DNA from: DASUPK01 sp963815045
GTDB lineage: Bacteria; Actinomycetota; Thermoleophilia; Solirubrobacterales; 70-9
Length of the DNA: 64,000 nt
Assembly (NCBI GenBank): GCA_963815045.1
Contig: CAWFET010000004.1
Span: forward strand, 186,001-250,000
Direction: 5' to 3'
Shown here: positions 24,941 through 32,612 of the stretch, one piece after another
How positions within the stretch are numbered: the first letter of the stretch is position 1
Layout: each line of letters starts with the position of its first letter
The notes under the pieces: generated by a model
Seen by the model: the letters and a program-made list of their open reading frames with translations, nothing else
Database searches by the model: none
What the model was told of the DNA's origin: nothing
Program-made: the position numbers and the translations under genes

Positions 24941-26056
24941 TTAACCCGATTCCGGGTGCCGGACGCGGTGCACGGGCACCTCACCCTCGATTCCCTTGAA
25001 GCGGCGCTTGCCCACGAAGGAGAACTCGAACCGGTTCCCGTTCGCCGAATCGAGCGAGTCCTTCATCCCCTGATCCACCACGACGCTGTCCGGCCTGGCG
25101 AAGCTGGTGATCCGGGCGGCCAGGTTGACCGGGCGCCCGTACCAGTCCCCGCCGCGTCCGAGCGCCGGCCCGCGCGCCGCGCCGGCCTTGAGCGGAGGGA
25201 TCTCCCCGTCGCCGGCGGCTTCCACCAGCCCGATCACCGCCTCCATCAGCGGAACCGGCTCCCGCGAGGCGAACATCGCAGCGTCGCCGATCATCTTCAC
25301 CAGCCGGACCGGCGGCCGCGCGGCCGCGGAGGCGAGCTCGAACAACCGCCCCGTCATCTGGCCGATCTCCTCGATCTCCATCGACTCGCCGAGCCGGGTG
25401 AAGCCGACCAGGTCGGCGAAGGCGATCGAGACCTCGTCCGATCCGGTGAGCCGTCCCTGCGCAAGCTCGACGTCAGTGATCACCGCCTGCCGAATCGCCT
25501 CTCTCAGATGGATCCGGTAGGCGTGCAGGAGCGTGTCCCCGAGGATCGGGGGCATGGTCTTGGCCGCGGCTGCGTAGCGCATCGCGAGCTCCCGCTCGTT
25601 GATCCCCGGCTCGGTGAACACCTCCCCGACCATGTCCCGGTTAGCGTCGGCCAGGTTCGCCATAGAGATGCCGATCAGCCGCGACGTCTCGAGCACCCCT
25701 TCCCTGGGGAGCCCCGCATCCATGAAGAGCTTGGCCCGCTTCGCGGCCTCGAGGTCCTGCTCCGTGTACTCCCGCTCGTCGTCCTCCGGGATCGGCGCGC
25801 CGAGCGCCTGCAGCAGCTTCACGAGGAACTCCGGCTCGAGGCCGGCGCCCTCCGCGATCTCGGCCGCCGTGAAGCGCTCGGTGCCGGCGGCGAAGACCCG
25901 GTCAACCGGCAGCAGGACGAGCCTGTCCTCCTGGACCGCCCGCTTGAGCTCCTCCAGGGGCACGCCCGACTCCGCCAGGTCGTTGAGCAGGGCCAGGCGA
26001 GCCTCGCGGGCCTCGCCCTCGAGCCCCTCCAGCAAACCCTCGGCTTCGAAATCCAA
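24941..26056 (-). CDS. Class III adenylyl cyclase, Rv1264-like (autoinhibitory N-domain)
   Basis: A 371-residue soluble cyclase making cAMP. The N-terminal half (about 1-200) is the helical regulatory domain of Rv1264-type cyclases, including the segment GINERELAMRYAAAAKTM. The catalytic half has the metal Asp in SIAFADLVGFTRLGE, the substrate Lys and second metal Asp in LVKMIGDAAMF, and the transition-state Asn/Arg in YGRPVNLAARI. The N-domain of Rv1264 senses pH. Divergent from the Lon-N gene with only 33 bp between starts. Confidence 0.88.
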   Translation of the reverse strand: MDFEAEGLLEGLEGEAREARLALLNDLAESGVPLEELKRAVQEDRLVLLPVDRVFAAGTERFTAAEIAEGAGLEPEFLVKLLQALGAPIPEDDEREYTEQDLEAAKRAKLFMDAGLPREGVLETSRLIGISMANLADANRDMVGEVFTEPGINERELAMRYAAAAKTMPPILGDTLLHAYRIHLREAIRQAVITDVELAQGRLTGSDEVSIAFADLVGFTRLGESMEIEEIGQMTGRLFELASAAARPPVRLVKMIGDAAMFASREPVPLMEAVIGLVEAAGDGEIPPLKAGAARGPALGRGGDWYGRPVNLAARITSFARPDSVVVDQGMKDSLDSANGNRFEFSFVGKRRFKGIEGEVPVHRVRHPESG

Positions 26057-26089
26057 CTCTGCGATCGCTGGATCCTAAGATGGGTCGCG

Positions 26090-26722
26090 ATGGCAGGCCT
26101 CGAGCTTCCGATCTTCGAGCTGCCGCTCGTCCTGCTCCCCGGCGAGCAGGTGCCGCTGCACATCTTCGAGGAGCGCTACAAGCGAATGGTCGGGACCTCG
26201 CTCGAGCAGGGCGAGCCGTTCGGCGTCGTGTTGCGCGACGACGACGGGGCCCGCTCGATCGGGTGCACGGCGGTCATCGACGACGTCACCGAGCGCTTCG
26301 ACGACGGACGCCTGAACATCGTCGTTCGCGGGGAGGCCCCGTTCAAGGTGCTGGACCGGTTCGAGTCGCCTGACTATCCGACTGGCGAGGTCGAGCTGAT
26401 CCCCGACGAGGACGTGCCGCCCATCGACGAGGACTCCGCGACGGCGGCCCGGGAGGCGTTCGCCGAGCTCGCCGAGCGGGCGACCGGCCAACGGCCCGAG
26501 CCCGGGGAGCTCGACGGCGCGAGCGCCTATTCGATCGCCAGCCGGATCGAGCTGCCGCCCGAGACGAAGCAGCAGCTCCTCGAGATGCGCGACGAGGACG
26601 AGCGGATGGCGCTGCTCGCCAACGCCCTGGGCGCCGTCGGCAAGGCGCTGGAGCGCGCCGAGGAGGCCGCCGATCGCGCCAGCAGCAACGGGAAGGTGCA
26701 CTTCCCCGGGCTTCCGGAGTGA
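26090..26722 (+). CDS. Stand-alone Lon N-terminal (LON substrate-binding) domain protein
   Basis: A 210-residue protein with the LON N-domain but no ATPase or protease: LPIFELPLVLLPGEQVPLHIFEERYK, in parts, and GVVLRDDDGARSIGCTA, ending in a helical C-terminal half. Such proteins bind substrate polypeptides; their partners are not known. The start ATG is chosen by the domain; an open frame of over 3 kb upstream is only the antisense of two genes. Its stop abuts the next, opposite stop with no gap. Confidence 0.85.
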   Translation: MAGLELPIFELPLVLLPGEQVPLHIFEERYKRMVGTSLEQGEPFGVVLRDDDGARSIGCTAVIDDVTERFDDGRLNIVVRGEAPFKVLDRFESPDYPTGEVELIPDEDVPPIDEDSATAAREAFAELAERATGQRPEPGELDGASAYSIASRIELPPETKQQLLEMRDEDERMALLANALGAVGKALERAEEAADRASSNGKVHFPGLPE

Positions 26723-28291
26723 CTATGCGAACGCCACGGCCCCGCCGCGACGAGGGTCTCCGCCGCCGCTGAGCCCGCCGCCCGCCTCGCGGCGGACAGC
26801 CTGCACCCCGCCGAAGTAGAGGTTCTGCCGTTTCCAGCGGACCACCGGGACCCCGCGCACCTCGAGATCGCTCAGTCCCCCCTCGTCGACCCCAGGCTCC
26901 GCCTGCACGGTTCCCGCCTCGAAGTGAAGGCGGCCCGCGACGACCGCCTCCTCGGCGTCCATCTCCTGCTCGAGCACCCTGACCGTCGTCTGCAGGATCG
27001 CCGAGCGGATTCGGTTGGAGCCGGCGCTTCCCAGGCCGAGCACGACCTGGCCGTCGCGCAGCGCCAGCGTCGGGGACATCATCGAGCTCACCCGCCGGCC
27101 CGGCGGGATTCGGTGAAAGCCCTGCGGGTTCAGGTCCTCCTCGCCGAGCATGTTGTTGAGGTGCACCCCGGTCCCCGGAACGACCACTCCAGAGCCCGTG
27201 CCATTCGAACAGGTGACCGACGCGCAGTTGCCGTCGGCATCGATGACGGCGAGGTGGGTGGTCGAGCCGATCCGGTCCTCCGGCTCATCCGGGCCCCCCG
27301 CGCCGCCGTGACCCCCGATCCACTCGCCATCCTCGATCCGCGCCGCCACCTCGTCCAGGTCCGAGTCGAGGAAGCGCTGCACGTAGTCGGGGTCGTGAAG
27401 TCCCACGTGAAAGTCGTGGGTGCGCCTGGCATTTGCTGCCTCCATCGCCGCGACGATCTCCTCCACCCCGCTTGGCGCGCCGAGGCGCTCGAGCAGCCCC
27501 AGCGAGTAGCCGATCAGGATCCCGCCGGATGACGGAGGCGGGTTGGTGAGCACCTCGTGCCCGCGGAAGCTCGCTCGGACCGGTCGTCGCTCGATCGGCT
27601 CGTAGGCGGCCATGTCGTCCATGCCGAGCGTCCCTCCGCGTTCCCGTACCCAATCGCAGGCCTCACGCGCGACCTCACCGCGATAGAACGGCTCGGCCCC
27701 CTCGGAGGCGAAGCGCGCCAGCGCATCGGCCATCTCCGGGTAGTGGAAGACGTCGCCTTCGGTGAGCTGGCGCCCCTCGGGCGTGTAGAGGGCGGCGGAC
27801 TCCGGAGTGGAGACCAGGATCGGGTGGAGGATCTCGTGGAAGTACTCCGCGGCCGCCGTCAGCCGAACGCCCTCGCGCCCGAGCGCGATTCCCGGCGCGG
27901 CGAGGCGCTCCATCGGCAGCGATCCCCAGCGCTTCCAGACGTACTCGATCCCCGCCGGGTTGCCGGGCACGCCGCAGGAGGCGGCGCCGCAGTTGAAGAT
28001 CTGCGGCGTCTCGTCGAAGTACACCGGGATGGGTACGAGCTCCGCCTCGCGCTCGACCCCGTCCGCCCCGCCGGCGGCCACGAAGAAGTCAATCAGCGTG
28101 CTCTCATCTCCCTCGTGGACCATCATGAACCCGCCGGCCCCGAACCCGGTCAGCTGGCTCTCGCAGACGAAGGAGGTGAGGATCGCGCAGACGGCCGCGT
28201 CGACCGCATTTCCGCCCTCACGCAGCACCTGCGCGCCGGCCTCGGCCGTCAGCGGATGCCCCGCGGCGACAACTCCCCTCTCGCTCGCCAT
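26723..28291 (-). CDS. Gamma-glutamyltransferase family (Ntn) protein
   Basis: A 522-residue Ntn-hydrolase of the gamma-glutamyltransferase/cephalosporin acylase family. N-terminal blocks are GVVAAGHPLTAEAGAQVLR, GGNAVDAAV and TGFGAGGFMMVHEG; the autocleavage nucleophile Thr344 is in IGSTTHLAVID. There is no signal peptide, unlike secreted GGTs, so it is probably cytosolic. Start ATG 28291. May hydrolyse gamma-glutamyl compounds. Convergent with the Lon-N gene. Confidence 0.88.
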   Translation of the reverse strand: MASERGVVAAGHPLTAEAGAQVLREGGNAVDAAVCAILTSFVCESQLTGFGAGGFMMVHEGDESTLIDFFVAAGGADGVEREAELVPIPVYFDETPQIFNCGAASCGVPGNPAGIEYVWKRWGSLPMERLAAPGIALGREGVRLTAAAEYFHEILHPILVSTPESAALYTPEGRQLTEGDVFHYPEMADALARFASEGAEPFYRGEVAREACDWVRERGGTLGMDDMAAYEPIERRPVRASFRGHEVLTNPPPSSGGILIGYSLGLLERLGAPSGVEEIVAAMEAANARRTHDFHVGLHDPDYVQRFLDSDLDEVAARIEDGEWIGGHGGAGGPDEPEDRIGSTTHLAVIDADGNCASVTCSNGTGSGVVVPGTGVHLNNMLGEEDLNPQGFHRIPPGRRVSSMMSPTLALRDGQVVLGLGSAGSNRIRSAILQTTVRVLEQEMDAEEAVVAGRLHFEAGTVQAEPGVDEGGLSDLEVRGVPVVRWKRQNLYFGGVQAVRREAGGGLSGGGDPRRGGAVAFA

Positions 28292-28325
28292 GGCCTCAGC
28301 GTAGGCGGCTCGCCCCCCGGAACGA

Positions 28326-28351
28326 GACCGGCCGGCTTGCGCCGGCCGGTC
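28326..28351 (-). terminator. Hairpin terminator-like, downstream of Lys/Cys gene
   Basis: Perfect 11-bp GC stem (GACCGGCCGGC/GCCGGCCGGTC) with TTGC loop, 21 bp past the stop of the 28373-28990 gene. There is no T tract, so efficiency is uncertain. Confidence 0.5.
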
Positions 28352-28372
28352 CAATCCACACGTCTCGCCGAG

Positions 28373-28990
28373 TCAGGAGGGACAGGCGAAGCTGGACGGC
28401 ACGGGCGGTCCGCCCGTGACCGTCACGGCATGACCCTCGCCCGCCAATCCATTGATCGGAATCGACTGACTCTGACCGAGGCGGTTGACGCCCGTGAAGG
28501 TGACGTCAGCGTTGTCGTAGAAGCAGACCGCATACGCGAACTCACGGTTGGCGGAGCCGCCCTGGACGAAGATGTTGTCCGTGAAGCTCTCCGAGCCGCC
28601 GTTGTTGGCGTCAGGCGAGTGCACGGCATTCGGAATGCCCTCGGACATGGCACAAGGACTCGCGGGGCAGGGGAATGCGATGCCGCTGCGGTTGCCGCTC
28701 AAGTCGAATGCGTGCAGATCGACCTCACCGCCCGGCCAGCTGATCGTCGCTCGGACGATGGGCCCGGGGATCGACAGCTTGTGCTTGCACTTCTTCTTCT
28801 TCTTCTTCGTGGCGGCGGTGATGCCCTTCTTCTTCTTCTTCTTCTTCTTGCACTTCTTCTTGGCCACGACGGCGCGCGAGTCATTCGCTGCACCGGCGCT
28901 CGCTGAGATCGTGCCGACCAGCACGGTGGCTGCGATCAGCAGGGTGGCCAGCGACCAGACACGTCCCGCACGGGTGAATCTCCCAATCAC
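28373..28990 (-). CDS. Secreted protein with Lys/Cys-rich tract at the mature N-terminus
   Basis: A 205-residue exported protein. The signal peptide runs to about residue 34 (LATLLIAATVLVGTISASA). Then comes a tract of two Cys-containing Lys clusters around ITAAT (44-70), here just after the signal peptide rather than at the C-terminus as in sister genes. The rest is a beta-rich domain (IVRATISWPGGEVDLHAFDLSG) with four cysteines. Function unknown. The poly-Lys tract at either end of the mature protein suggests a positional role such as anchoring. Confidence 0.7.
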   Translation of the reverse strand: MIGRFTRAGRVWSLATLLIAATVLVGTISASAGAANDSRAVVAKKKCKKKKKKKKGITAATKKKKKKCKHKLSIPGPIVRATISWPGGEVDLHAFDLSGNRSGIAFPCPASPCAMSEGIPNAVHSPDANNGGSESFTDNIFVQGGSANREFAYAVCFYDNADVTFTGVNRLGQSQSIPINGLAGEGHAVTVTGGPPVPSSFACPS

Positions 28991-29068
28991 GTTCGTCCCT
29001 CCTCGATAGCTGGTGGAGGAATCCCCTCGCTCCTCCTCCGGACGAGCGCAGTGTATGAGGTGCCGGGA

Positions 29069-30679
29069 CTAGTCGCGGGGCTTGAACTCGGGCACGTCCA
29101 GCACCCTGCCGTCGAGCGTCCGAGGCTCCGTGGGGCGCCGGCCGGGGTCACGGCCCCAGACGCCGTCGCCGTAGAGCTCGTCGGCGCTTCCGCTTCGCCT
29201 GGAGGGCTCACGGTAGTCGCCGACAGGGTCGGCGTAGCGCTCGGGCCGCAGCGCGGCGTCCCTGTCGGGCGTGCGCGGCTCGTCGCGCCGATCGCGTCGG
29301 AAGCGCTGATTGAAGGCGGAGTCGAAGCGAGTGGCGATGACCGTGATCCAGACCTCCTCGGACATGTCCTCGTCGACGCTCGCGCCGAAGATGATCTCGG
29401 CCTCGGGATGCGCCGCGGCCTTGACGATCTCGGCCGCCTCGCTCGCCTCGATCAGCGAGAGATCGGGTCCACCGGTGATCGAGAGGAGCAGGGAGTGCGC
29501 GCCCTCCACCGAGGTCTCGAGCAGCGGCGATGAGACCGCCTTCTCGGCCGCGATGGTCGCGCGGTGCTCGCCGGCGCCCATTCCGATTCCGAGGATCGCG
29601 TCCCCGGCCTCGATCATGGTCGTCCGGACGTCCGCGAAGTCGAGGTTGATCAGGCCCGGGAGCATCACCAGGTCGGAGATGCCCTGGACGGCCTGGCGCA
29701 GGACGTCGTCGGCGACCTTGAAGGCGTCGACGATCGAAGTGCGCCGCTCGAGGATGGTCAGCAGCCGCTCGTTCGGCACGACGATCATCGTGTCGACCTC
29801 CTTGCCGAGGGCGGCGATGCCCTCCTCGGCCTGGGCCGCCCGGCGGGCGCCCTCGAAGGCGAAAGGCTTGGTTACAGCGGCCACCGTGAGCGCGCCGATG
29901 TCGCGGGCGAGCTTTGCGACCACGGGGGCCGCGCCGGTGCCGGTGCCGCCGCCGGATCCGGAGGCCAGGAAGACCATGTCCGAGCCCTTGAGCAGCTCCT
30001 TGATCTTGTCCTGCTCCTCGTAGGCGGCGCGGTAGCCGACCCTCGGGTCGGAGCCCGAGCCGAGCCCACGGGTGAGCTCGGAGCCGATGTGGAGCGTCAC
30101 ATCGGCGTTCGAGGTCTGCAGGGACTGAAGATCTGTGTTGATGGCGAGGAACTCGACGCCGGGCAGCTCCGCCTCGACCATCCGGTTGACGGCGTTGACG
30201 CCGGCGCCGCCGACACCGACGACGCGCAGGACGGCCTGGTGGGTGCGCGGCACGACCGGCTGACGGGTCGGGGAAGAGGTGTCGGGCTCCTCGCGGCCGA
30301 AGGCCGGGCGGATCTCGACGCCGGGCCCACCCATGAGGCGCTCGAGGCCCTCGTGGTGGACATCGGCCTTCTCGATGGTGATCTCCGGCGCCTCGACCTT
30401 GATCTCGGCGACCGGCTCCGGCGGGACCGGATCGGGGGTCGGAAGGGGCTCCGGGACGGGGTCCGGGGTCGGCTCGGGAACGGGCTCCGGCGTGGGCTCG
30501 GGGATGGGCTCGGGTGCAGGGGTCTCCTGGACCGGCTCCTCGACGGCGACCTCGACCGGGGCCGAGCCTCCGCCGTTGCTGGTCACCTTCACCTCGTCGG
30601 GAGCTACGGACTCATCCGTCGAGCGGAAAAGATCGGCGAGGGGGCCCTCGCGCATGCTGGCGCGCTTCTTACGAGCCAT
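29069..30679 (-). CDS. ftsZ: FtsZ-family tubulin GTPase with long Pro/Glu-rich N-terminal extension
   Basis: A 536-residue FtsZ. The GTPase domain begins near residue 148 (VLRVVGVGGAGVNAVNRM). The tubulin G-box is GSGGGTGTGAAPVVA and the catalytic T7 loop NLDFADVRT, so it should bind GTP and polymerise. The C-terminal peptide LDVPEFKPRD resembles the FtsZ tail that binds FtsA/ZipA/SepF-type partners. The first ~147 residues are unusual: a basic start, then 52-91 with repeated P-E-P/P-D-P dipeptides, then an acidic linker. The start is supported by an AAGGAGG site inside the parA end and an 11-bp overlap with parA. It lies outside any dcw cluster seen here. Confidence 0.9.
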   Translation of the reverse strand: MARKKRASMREGPLADLFRSTDESVAPDEVKVTSNGGGSAPVEVAVEEPVQETPAPEPIPEPTPEPVPEPTPDPVPEPLPTPDPVPPEPVAEIKVEAPEITIEKADVHHEGLERLMGGPGVEIRPAFGREEPDTSSPTRQPVVPRTHQAVLRVVGVGGAGVNAVNRMVEAELPGVEFLAINTDLQSLQTSNADVTLHIGSELTRGLGSGSDPRVGYRAAYEEQDKIKELLKGSDMVFLASGSGGGTGTGAAPVVAKLARDIGALTVAAVTKPFAFEGARRAAQAEEGIAALGKEVDTMIVVPNERLLTILERRTSIVDAFKVADDVLRQAVQGISDLVMLPGLINLDFADVRTTMIEAGDAILGIGMGAGEHRATIAAEKAVSSPLLETSVEGAHSLLLSITGGPDLSLIEASEAAEIVKAAAHPEAEIIFGASVDEDMSEEVWITVIATRFDSAFNQRFRRDRRDEPRTPDRDAALRPERYADPVGDYREPSRRSGSADELYGDGVWGRDPGRRPTEPRTLDGRVLDVPEFKPRD

Positions 30680-31628
30680 GGGTCAGGACCTCCTTCGCGA
30701 GGTCGCGGTAGGCGCCCGCGGCCTTTCCGGTTGGGTCGTACTTGAGGACCGAGCTGCCGCGGACCGGCGCCTCGGCGAACTTGATCGCCTTGCGGATCCG
30801 CGACTTGAAGACGAGCTCGCCGAAGTTCTCCTCGAGGATCTCCACCGCCTCCTTGGCGTGTACGGTCCGCGAATCGAGCATCGTCGGCAGGATGCCCTCG
30901 ATCTCGACGCCGGGGTTGAGGTTCTCCCGGATCATCGTGAGGGTGTTCTGAAGCTGAACCAGGCCGCGCATGGAGAGGTACTCGCACTGGACCGGCACGA
31001 TCACCTTGTCGGCCGCGGTGAGCGCGTTCACGGTCAGGAGCCCGAGGCTCGGCGGCGTGTCGATGCAGATGAAGTCGTAGTCGTTGCGGATCTCGTCGAA
31101 GGACTTCTGGAGCGCCCGCTCGCGGCCGATCTGCGTGCTCATGGCGATCTCCGCGCCGGCCAGGTCGATCGAGGCGACCGCGACGTCGATCTCGCGCGAG
31201 ACGATGATCTCCGAGATCGGGATGTGGTGGACGAGCACGTCGAACATGCTCTTCTCGACCTTGTCCGGGTCGACACCCTGGCTCATGGTCAGGTTGCCCT
31301 GCGGGTCCATGTCGACGCAGAGGACGCGGTGGCCGGACTCCTTGAAGGCGACGGCGAGGTTGAGGGCGGTGGTCGTCTTGGCGACGCCGCCCTTCTGGTT
31401 CGCGAAGGCGATCACCTTGGCCGGGCCCTTGTTCTTGGGCTGGTCCGGCTGCTTCTTCCCGGCGGCGGTGTTTGTGGCCGCCGACTTGGTGCTGGGGGCC
31501 TTCGAGGTGTCCTTCTTGGACGCCTTCTCGGGCGTGGGCCCGACGAGGTCCTCGGCGCGCATGCGCCCAGCCTCGCTCGCGGCGACCTCCGCGGTTTGAG
31601 AAGTCTTGTTTCGGCGGAAACTAGCCAT
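30669..31628 (-). CDS. ParA/Soj-like ATPase with N-terminal low-complexity extension
   Basis: A 319-residue P-loop ATPase. The deviant Walker A KGGVAKTTTALN with signature Lys79 and the SLGLLTVNALTAAD, RTVHAKEAVEILEE blocks place it in the ParA/Soj family (chromosome or protein positioning). Residues 1-70 form a Lys/Ser/Thr/Pro-rich tail not seen in typical Soj. A 25-bp repeat shared with 5385-5409 lies within the DNA of this linker. No parB follows; instead the stop overlaps ftsZ by 11 bp, suggesting joint action with that FtsZ. Confidence 0.9.
   Translation of the reverse strand: MASFRRNKTSQTAEVAASEAGRMRAEDLVGPTPEKASKKDTSKAPSTKSAATNTAAGKKQPDQPKNKGPAKVIAFANQKGGVAKTTTALNLAVAFKESGHRVLCVDMDPQGNLTMSQGVDPDKVEKSMFDVLVHHIPISEIIVSREIDVAVASIDLAGAEIAMSTQIGRERALQKSFDEIRNDYDFICIDTPPSLGLLTVNALTAADKVIVPVQCEYLSMRGLVQLQNTLTMIRENLNPGVEIEGILPTMLDSRTVHAKEAVEILEENFGELVFKSRIRKAIKFAEAPVRGSSVLKYDPTGKAAGAYRDLAKEVLTHGS
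31460..31484. repeat. 25-bp exact repeat, copy 2 (inside ParA linker coding sequence)
   Basis: Identical in the same orientation to 5385-5409, 26 kb away. It encodes part of the ParA low-complexity linker on the minus strand. The flanks differ. Confidence 0.6.
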
Positions 31629-31691
31629 CTAGGCGGGCTATTTCGCAGGCGAGGCCCGCTTTCCTGCTGCTGATTGGAAGAATCCGCCCAC

Positions 31692-32612
31692 ATGCCTGAG
31701 CTGCTCGACAAACGACTGGTGTTCGTGACCGGCAAGGGAGGCGTCGGGAAGTCGACGATCTCGATCGCCCTGGGCCTTGCGGCCGCGGCTCGCGGGAAGC
31801 GGACCATCGTCTGCGAGATCGGGGGGCAGGAGACCGCCTCACGCGTCTTCAGGCGCGCCGAGATCGGATTCCACGAGGTGGAGGTGGCCGACAACCTCTG
31901 GGCGATCTCGATCGACCCGGACCAGTCCCTGCGCGAATACCTCCTGCTGCAGCTCAAGGTCCGCGCCATGCGGGACATGCTCGTTCGCTCTCGAATCTTC
32001 AACTACCTCGCCGCCGCGACGCCCGGGCTCAAGGAGCTGGTCACCATCGGGAAGATCTGGGAGCTCGCACAGCCCGATCGCCGGGTGAAGAAGGCGGAGG
32101 AATACGACCTGGTGATCGTCGACGCGCCGGCGACCGGGCACGGGATCGGATTCCTGCAGACGCCGAGGACCTTCGCCGGCATCGCCCGGATGGGCCCGAT
32201 CCACTCGCAGGCCACCGAGCTCGACCGCTTCATCACCGACCACGACCAGACGGGCGTGGCGATCGTCTCGCTGCCGGAGGAGATGCCCGTCAACGAGTCC
32301 GCCTCGCTCGAGGAGTCGCTCACCGACGAGATCGGGATGGCGGTCGATCGCGTCTATATGAACGCGCTCTATCCGGAGCGCTTCTCGAAGGGCGACGCAT
32401 CGGAGCTCGAGAAGGCGCTGGACGGGGCTGACGGCCCGGCTCGAGCGGCGGTGCGGGCCGCTCTCTCGGAGTTCCGGCGCTCGCGCTCGCAGCGCGAGCA
32501 GCTCCAGCGCCTGAAGAAGTCCGTCTCCTCCCCCGTCAAGACCCTCCCCTTCATCTTCAAGCCGCAGCTCGACGTGCCGTCGCTCGAGCGGATCTCGGGT
32601 GCCCTCGTCTGA
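31692..32612 (+). CDS. ArsA/GET3-like ATPase, first of pair
   Basis: A 306-residue P-loop ATPase with the deviant Walker A GKGGVGKSTISIAL (signature Lys) of the ArsA/GET3 group. VIVDAPATGHGIGFLQTPRTF (in parts) is the Walker B/switch II region. The N-domain MPELLDKRLVFVTG starts at ATG 31692; a slightly earlier GTG is possible. It overlaps the next gene by 1 bp (TGATG). The pair corresponds in order to mycobacterial Rv3679/Rv3680, the bacterial Get3-like pair. Membrane protein or envelope homeostasis is inferred. Confidence 0.88.
   Translation: MPELLDKRLVFVTGKGGVGKSTISIALGLAAAARGKRTIVCEIGGQETASRVFRRAEIGFHEVEVADNLWAISIDPDQSLREYLLLQLKVRAMRDMLVRSRIFNYLAAATPGLKELVTIGKIWELAQPDRRVKKAEEYDLVIVDAPATGHGIGFLQTPRTFAGIARMGPIHSQATELDRFITDHDQTGVAIVSLPEEMPVNESASLEESLTDEIGMAVDRVYMNALYPERFSKGDASELEKALDGADGPARAAVRAALSEFRRSRSQREQLQRLKKSVSSPVKTLPFIFKPQLDVPSLERISGALV

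Noticed and set aside
23219..26089. A plus-strand open frame of about 960 codons leading into the Lon-N gene
   Set aside because: It is the antisense of dipZ and the adenylyl cyclase, with Arg/Asp/His-rich shadow composition. Only the last 210 codons (from 26090) are real.
28790..28865. The CTT microsatellite as a phase-variable repeat outside genes
   Set aside because: It encodes the Lys clusters of the 28373 secreted protein on the minus strand; unit changes would keep the frame.
30413..30522. The G-rich tandem repeat as a CRISPR or VNTR array
   Set aside because: It is the coding sequence of the FtsZ P-E-P repeat, without constant spacers.
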